Source: Annulohypoxylon bovei var. microspora
Taxonomy: Eukaryota; Ascomycota; Sordariomycetes; Xylariales; Hypoxylaceae
Reading direction: 5' to 3'
Assembly: GCA_022836615.1 (NCBI GenBank)
Contig: MU405369.1
Coordinates: 20,587 to 84,586, forward strand
DNA: 64,000 nt
Part shown: piece after piece, positions 58,652 to 64,000 of the stretch
Layout of the letters: every line of letters starts with the position of its first letter
Numbering within the stretch: the first letter of the stretch is position 1
Translations under genes and position numbers: made by a program
Notes under the pieces: generated by a model
What the model saw: the letters and a program-made list of their open reading frames with translations, nothing else
Database searches by the model: none
Told to the model about the DNA's origin: nothing

Positions 58652-61600
58652 TAAAAATTATTACATATTTTTATTAATTATTTTTTAATTAATAAAAGTT
58701 TTTAAAAAAGCGTTTATCGCGTTAAATGATAATTTAATATATAAACACTTTTTAAATAATAAATAACCAAAACTTTATAATATTTATTATTTTTTATTAA
58801 CATGATTTAAATATATATAAATTTTTTAATAACTTTTTTAATAACTTTATAATTAATTTATTAAGTAATTTTAATTCATTTTATAAAATTAAAAAAATAA
58901 TTTTAATTAAAAATAAATGTTTAATTTAAATTAACGAGTAAAAAGATTTTTTAATATACGTAATTATATTAAATTTCTTTATTTCGGAAAACATAATACA
59001 CTTTAAATTAAAAAAAAATAAATGTTTAAAAATTATATTTTTAATTTTAATTAAAAAACGGTAGCGTTTAATATAATGGTTTAACACGGGAAAGTCCGAT
59101 GAATTATATAATAATAAGGTTTTTATTTAAGTTTTAATCGAAAAATTTAAAAATAAATAATTAATTTAAACCGTTTATTAAAATTTAATTAAAATGTGTT
59201 AAAATGTTTTTTAATATTTCGGCGATTTTTTTATTAATTTTAAAAGTAAATTAACTTTAATTAATAAATTAAATTAAAAAAAAGAAAATAAGATTAATTA
59301 CATTAATGCAAGGTTAAATAATAAATTAAAAAATGTTTTTATAATAAAAAAATTAAATAAAAAAGATTATAATAAATGGATGGTTAAAGTTAACGATATA
59401 ATGGTTAAAGTGGAAAAAGCATTAAATTATAAAAAAAAAAATAACCGTTTTATAATTATTTAATACGAAGGAACATTTAATTAAAAGGTTATTAATTTTA
59501 TTAATATAATAATTATTTAAGAATAAAAATTAAAGTTTAATAAAAACGGAAATATAATTATAAATGAAATGAATTATATAACTTTAATTATTACGATAAT
59601 TATAACGATAAATTAAATAAATGGTTTACGTTAAAATGATAATAATTTATTAAAAATACGATGAAAATTAAACCAAAAATTTAAAAAACTTAAAAAAAAA
59701 GGTAAATGTGCCCGTTACACGAAAATAAAGCACTTTATAATGGTTTGCCCGTTATTTTAAACCGCATTTTAATTAAATCGTAGCAACGGAAATGGTACGT
59801 TATAAATGGTTATTATGGAAGTTTAAAGTAATTAAAATATTAAAAATAATTACGAATCATTAAAATGCTCGAAAAATGAATAACTTTTAAACAAAATTAC
59901 GTTTAAAAATTAATATTAAAATTTATAAATATTAAAAAAGCTTTAAATAAAATATATATATTTTTTTTTTTAATCGAAACTTTATTAAATAAATAAAAGT
60001 TTACCGATACGTTTATAAATTTAAGATATTTAATATATTTAATATTTAATAAAAGATTTATACGATAAATAAAGTTATTACGTATATTTATTTAAAAGAA
60101 AAAATTAAAATTAATTAAAAATGAGGAATTTTATACGATTAATACGTTTATATATACGAAAATCGATATAAACGGTAAAAAAAAACGGATATAAAGTTAT
60201 GTTATTTTAAATTTTATGTTTTTTTTAATATTAAAAAAACCGTGGATAAAATAAAACGACGTTATTTATAAAGTAAAAAAAAAGTCGATTAAAATAAATT
60301 TAAAAAAACACGGTTTAATAATATATAAAAAAAGTTAAAACACCATTTAAACATTTCATAATATTAAAATAAAATGTTTATAAATTAAAAAAGTTAAATA
60401 TATAATAAGAAATGTGTTTTTAACATTTATAGCTTAAAAAAAAAATGTTAATATAAAAAAAACAATAAAAACGTTTAAATTTTTAATGTTATTATATAAA
60501 ATATTAATATCGCATTAAAAAAAAAAAGTTTATAATTAATTAAATTTAAAAGGTATTATTTAATAAATTAAAAGATTAGGTTAAAGATTTTTTAAACGAC
60601 GAAAATATAACGTTATTATTATTAAAATTAAAATTAAATACCGAAATTAATTTATAAAAAAATGATTAAAATAAAGAAAAAAAGGTTTTATAAAAGTTTT
60701 TATATAATATATTAAAAAAAAAGTTTTTAATATTACGAAAAACCTTAATAAGCTTATTAAATAAAAAATAAATTAAAGTTAATAATTCATTAAAAAAAAC
60801 ATTAATATTATTTATAAAAAAATTAAAAAGCGGTTTTTAATTTTATATAAATTATAAAGCTTTTAACGTTATTTCGGTATATAATTATTACCCGTTACCA
60901 TTAATTAAAAAAACCTTATGATTTTTTTATAAGGTTAAATAATTAATTAAAATTAATGTTAAAGTCGCATTTTATAAGTTACGGATAAAAAATAAATAAA
61001 TGGAAAATTACTTTTTATATTTAATTTAAAATTTTCAAATGATTAATTATATTTTTCAAATTATGCGAAACGTTAATAACGTTTTAACGTTATATTAATA
61101 AAACTTTATTTAATTTTTTAAATAATTATTATTTAACATATATAAATAACGTAATAATTTATTTAAACGGGTTTTATAAAAACCATATAAATAAGGTTAA
61201 AACGGTGTTAAAACGCTTTAATAATGTTAATTTAAAATTAAATTTTTTTAAATGTTTTTTTATTATAAAGGAAATTAAATATTTAAACTTTATTATTATA
61301 ATAAAAAAAAAATTAAAATAAATTTTAATAAAATTATAATTATTAAAAGGTGGGAATTACTTACGAATGTACGGGGAATTCGTAACTTTTTAAGGTTCGT
61401 AAACTTTTATAAAACGTTTATTAAAGGATTTAATAAATTAATTACCCTTTTAATTACTTTAATAAAAAAAAAGGTTTTTTTTAAATGGAAATAAAAAATA
61501 AACACGGCGTTTAAAAAATTAAAACACTTATTTATTATTATACCGATTTTAATTTATTAAAATTTCGATTAAAAAATGTATTTAAAAGTAAATTACTTAA

Positions 61601-63703
61601 AGTGGGTTTTAAAAGTTTACCTTTTATAAAAAAATTATAATGGAATGTTAAAGCTCGTGGCTTATTATTTAATAAAGTTATTATTAATTAAATGTAATTA
61701 CGAAATATATAATAAAGAGTTTTTAACGATCATTAAATTAATAAAAGCATAACAAAGGGAATTACGGGAAGTGGTAAAACTTTTTATAATTTTTATAAAT
61801 TATAAGAATTTAAAATATTTTATAATTATTTGTAAATTAAATAAACGTTAAGTATATTAAAGGTAAACTTTATTAAAATTTAATTTTATTATAAAATACC
61901 GGGTCGGTAAAAAAATAAAATGATTTAATGTTTTATTAAAACGAAGTTAAAATATTTTAATAAATTAAAAAAATAAAAAGGTGGCAAATTATATATAACG
62001 CTTATTTAAATAAAAATAATTACTTTTAATAAAAACGACGGTAATAAATATTTAAATGTTTTTAACGAATATTATTAAGGTGTTAAAAAGGGGGGTAATA
62101 CCGGATTAAAGCCTTATAATTATATTTACCGAAAAAAAAAATTTTTATAACGAAGATTTATAAATTTTATAAAATTAAAAGGTTATTAAAGATATAAATT
62201 TTAAAACGATTTACGAAGTTATTAATAAAAGCGATCGTTATTTTTTATTAATTTTTAAAAATTATAAGGTTTTAATTATTAAATATAATTTAAACGATAA
62301 AAAAGTCGTGTCGTTTAAAAAACGAACGTAAATACCGGATTAAAAACCTTTTAAAACGGTTATAATTTAAAATGTCCACGATTTTTATGTTACGGGTTAT
62401 TTAAAAAAAAATAATATTATTACGATTATTTTAAGGTTTTTTTATTAATTAATTATAAGATAAAATATACGGAAGTTTTATAAAAATTATAATATTTACG
62501 ACCAAGTTCACGTTTAACGAATTTAACGAAAAAGGTTATTAAAACTTTTATTTATTTTTAATTATTATTTTTTAAAGTTATTTATTAACTTTATAATAAA
62601 AATGCCGGTAAAAAAAAAAAAAGACCTTTAATATTTAATAATAATTATTTGCCGGTTATTAAAATAAGTTTTATTAAAAACGATGAATACCATGGAAGTT
62701 AAAACGTGTGTTATAAAGTTTATATATATTTATATTAAGTATTATAACTTCCTTACGGCGGTAATATTAAATCGAAAAAATAATTAAACGAACGCATTTT
62801 AAATAAAACTTTACGAATTAATAAAAGTAATATAACGTTTATTTATTATTTTTAACTTAAAAATTAATGGGTCCACGGAAAAAATAAATTAAAAAATATA
62901 AATATACTTACGGTGTTTTTTAATTTATATATAATTTAATTAATTAAAAATGTTATTTATAACGATGGTAACGATTAATAATCGGAATATAATGGTTAAA
63001 TTAAACCTTTTTTATATAATGTATAAATATTATGTATATTTAATTAAATAAATTATTAATGAGGTTTTAAGTAAATTATTTAAAAAATAACGGGCCGTGG
63101 ACTTTATAATTAAAATTAAAAAAATTAACGAATACGTTTAAATTATTATGGTTATAATTTAAAAACGTATGGAACGTATAATAAATTAATCCCGATTAAA
63201 AGGCCTTAAATATAAAGTAAATAATAAAGTTTAATTAAACTTAAAAAATATTATAATATTATAATTTAAAAAAAAACTTTTTTAATTATATGCGAAATAT
63301 AAGGTAATTAAAATAATTAATTCCCATGTGGTAAAATTAAACGTATTTACGGGAATTTAACCATGATTTTATATTAAATTATTTAAATTAATAATTATAA
63401 ACCCGTTATTATTTTAAATATAAAACGACGTTTAACCATTATTTTTTATTAATTAAAATGGCGAAAATTTCGAATATATTATTAAAAAAATCTTATAATT
63501 AAAAAGTAAATGTAAAAAATAAGGCGTACGTAAAATAATATTAATTAAATGGAAAGGTTATGTAAAATTAATGTGGGAACCTTAAAAAGAATTAAAAAAT
63601 ACGGAGGTTTTAAAAATGTTTTATTAACGATTTAAGGTAAAAAACGGGGTGAGCGAAAAAGTCTTTACGATTATAAGCTTTAAAAAACGGGGGAAAAAGG
63701 TAT

Positions 63704-64000
63704 TATTATAAATTAAAAACTTGGAAAATTAATTAAAATAAAAATTAACGTAAGCTTATATTATGGTTATAAATGCGATAAACGTGGGTTTTTATAATGA
63801 AATTATTAATAACTTTAAATAAGTTATAAAAGTTATTAAAACACGTATAAAGGGGGTTTTTACGTTAATTAATTTAATTTACATTTTTAAGCATAAATAT
63901 CGTAGCTTTAAAAACGAAGGGTTATTATTTTTTTTTTTTTTTTTTATTAATGAAAATAATTTCATTTTTAACCTTATATAACACAAGTTTACCGTTATTT
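63704..64000 (+). repeat. 3' LTR of the gypsy element (incomplete)
   Basis: Starts TATTATAAATTAAAAAC, the RIP-altered equivalent of the 5' LTR start, and runs to the window end. Located directly after the chromodomain relic and the pol 3' end. Confidence 0.8.

Larger units (their letters stand above)
58354..64000 (+). mobile_element. RIP-degraded Ty3/gypsy chromodomain LTR retrotransposon (3' end cut by window)
   Basis: Plus-strand element with LTRs and a recognisable gag-pol order despite AT conversion. The relic of a CCHC zinc knuckle is at 59698-59751 (C..Y......H....C with one Cys lost). Reverse transcriptase shows NYYPLPL near 60881 and YINNVIIY at 61139-61162, a mutated YIDDVLIY. RNase H traces (NYEIYNKEFLTIIK) lie near 61690-61720, and a chromodomain IKWKGY...MWEP at about 63545-63590. 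Many stop codons. G/C-to-A/T transitions account for the differences from expected motifs. Non-functional. Confidence 0.87.

Noticed and set aside
1..64000. CRISPR arrays, operons, ribosome binding sites
   Set aside because: Eukaryotic sequence; the tandem repeats present lack the spacer structure of CRISPR.

Overview
The window is nuclear DNA of a filamentous ascomycete (Pezizomycotina, most likely Sordariomycetes). The evidence is short introns of roughly 45-90 nt with GTRNGT donors and CTRAC/CTAAY branch points, typical fungal families (HET domain, NACHT NLR, PTH11-type rhodopsin, KRE2-type GT15, Alb1, DUF2293, DUF4267, YTP1-like), and a block at 55.2-64 kb reduced to AT-rich sequence by what looks like repeat-induced point mutation (RIP). 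All exon structures below were built by eye from splice signals, reading frame and family motifs. No search was run.

Layout. 1-600: C-rich minisatellite. 1.4-3.2 kb: secreted S28 serine peptidase. 4.0-7.4 kb: NACHT-type NLR with a membrane-like C-terminal tail. 7.5-9.2 kb: membrane-anchored M24 (X-Pro) peptidase. 9.4-9.6 kb: a small inverted-repeat element (MITE-like). 9.7-23.0 kb: a probable diterpenoid gene cluster, with two P450s of the gibberellin-type lineage, an Ure2p-like GST that may carry a frameshift, a bifunctional CPS/KS-type diterpene cyclase with both active sites, and an embedded PTH11-like seven-helix protein. 23.3 kb: an intron-containing tRNA-Ile. 24.0-26.5 kb: an unrecognised 744-residue membrane protein. 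26.8 kb: an eroded gypsy chromodomain relic. 27.4-38 kb: DUF4267, LURP-one-related, YTP1-like, a coiled-coil hypothetical, a secreted PEBP with a 10-nt microexon, and an FMN-dependent lactate oxidase/monooxygenase-like enzyme.

39.0-42.8 kb: a divergent Ctr copper transporter and ferric/cupric reductase pair, a ready-made copper uptake module with GCTC-type motifs in the shared promoter. 43.4-53.9 kb: HET-domain protein, Alb1 ribosome biogenesis factor, a divergent pair of Golgi-type glycosyltransferases (GT15 and a DXD/GT32-like enzyme), a DUF2293 protein and a secreted GH43 arabinanase. 55.1-57.1 kb: a ~1.96 kb imperfect palindrome, AT-rich except for its outer left tip. 58.35-64.0 kb: a RIP-degraded Ty3/gypsy chromodomain LTR retrotransposon, cut off inside its 3' LTR by the window end.

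How genes work together: the CPS/KS would cyclise geranylgeranyl diphosphate to a tetracyclic diterpene such as ent-kaurene, which the two P450s would oxidise. No GGPP synthase or transporter is present in the window. The Cu reductase would deliver Cu(I) to the Ctr permease.
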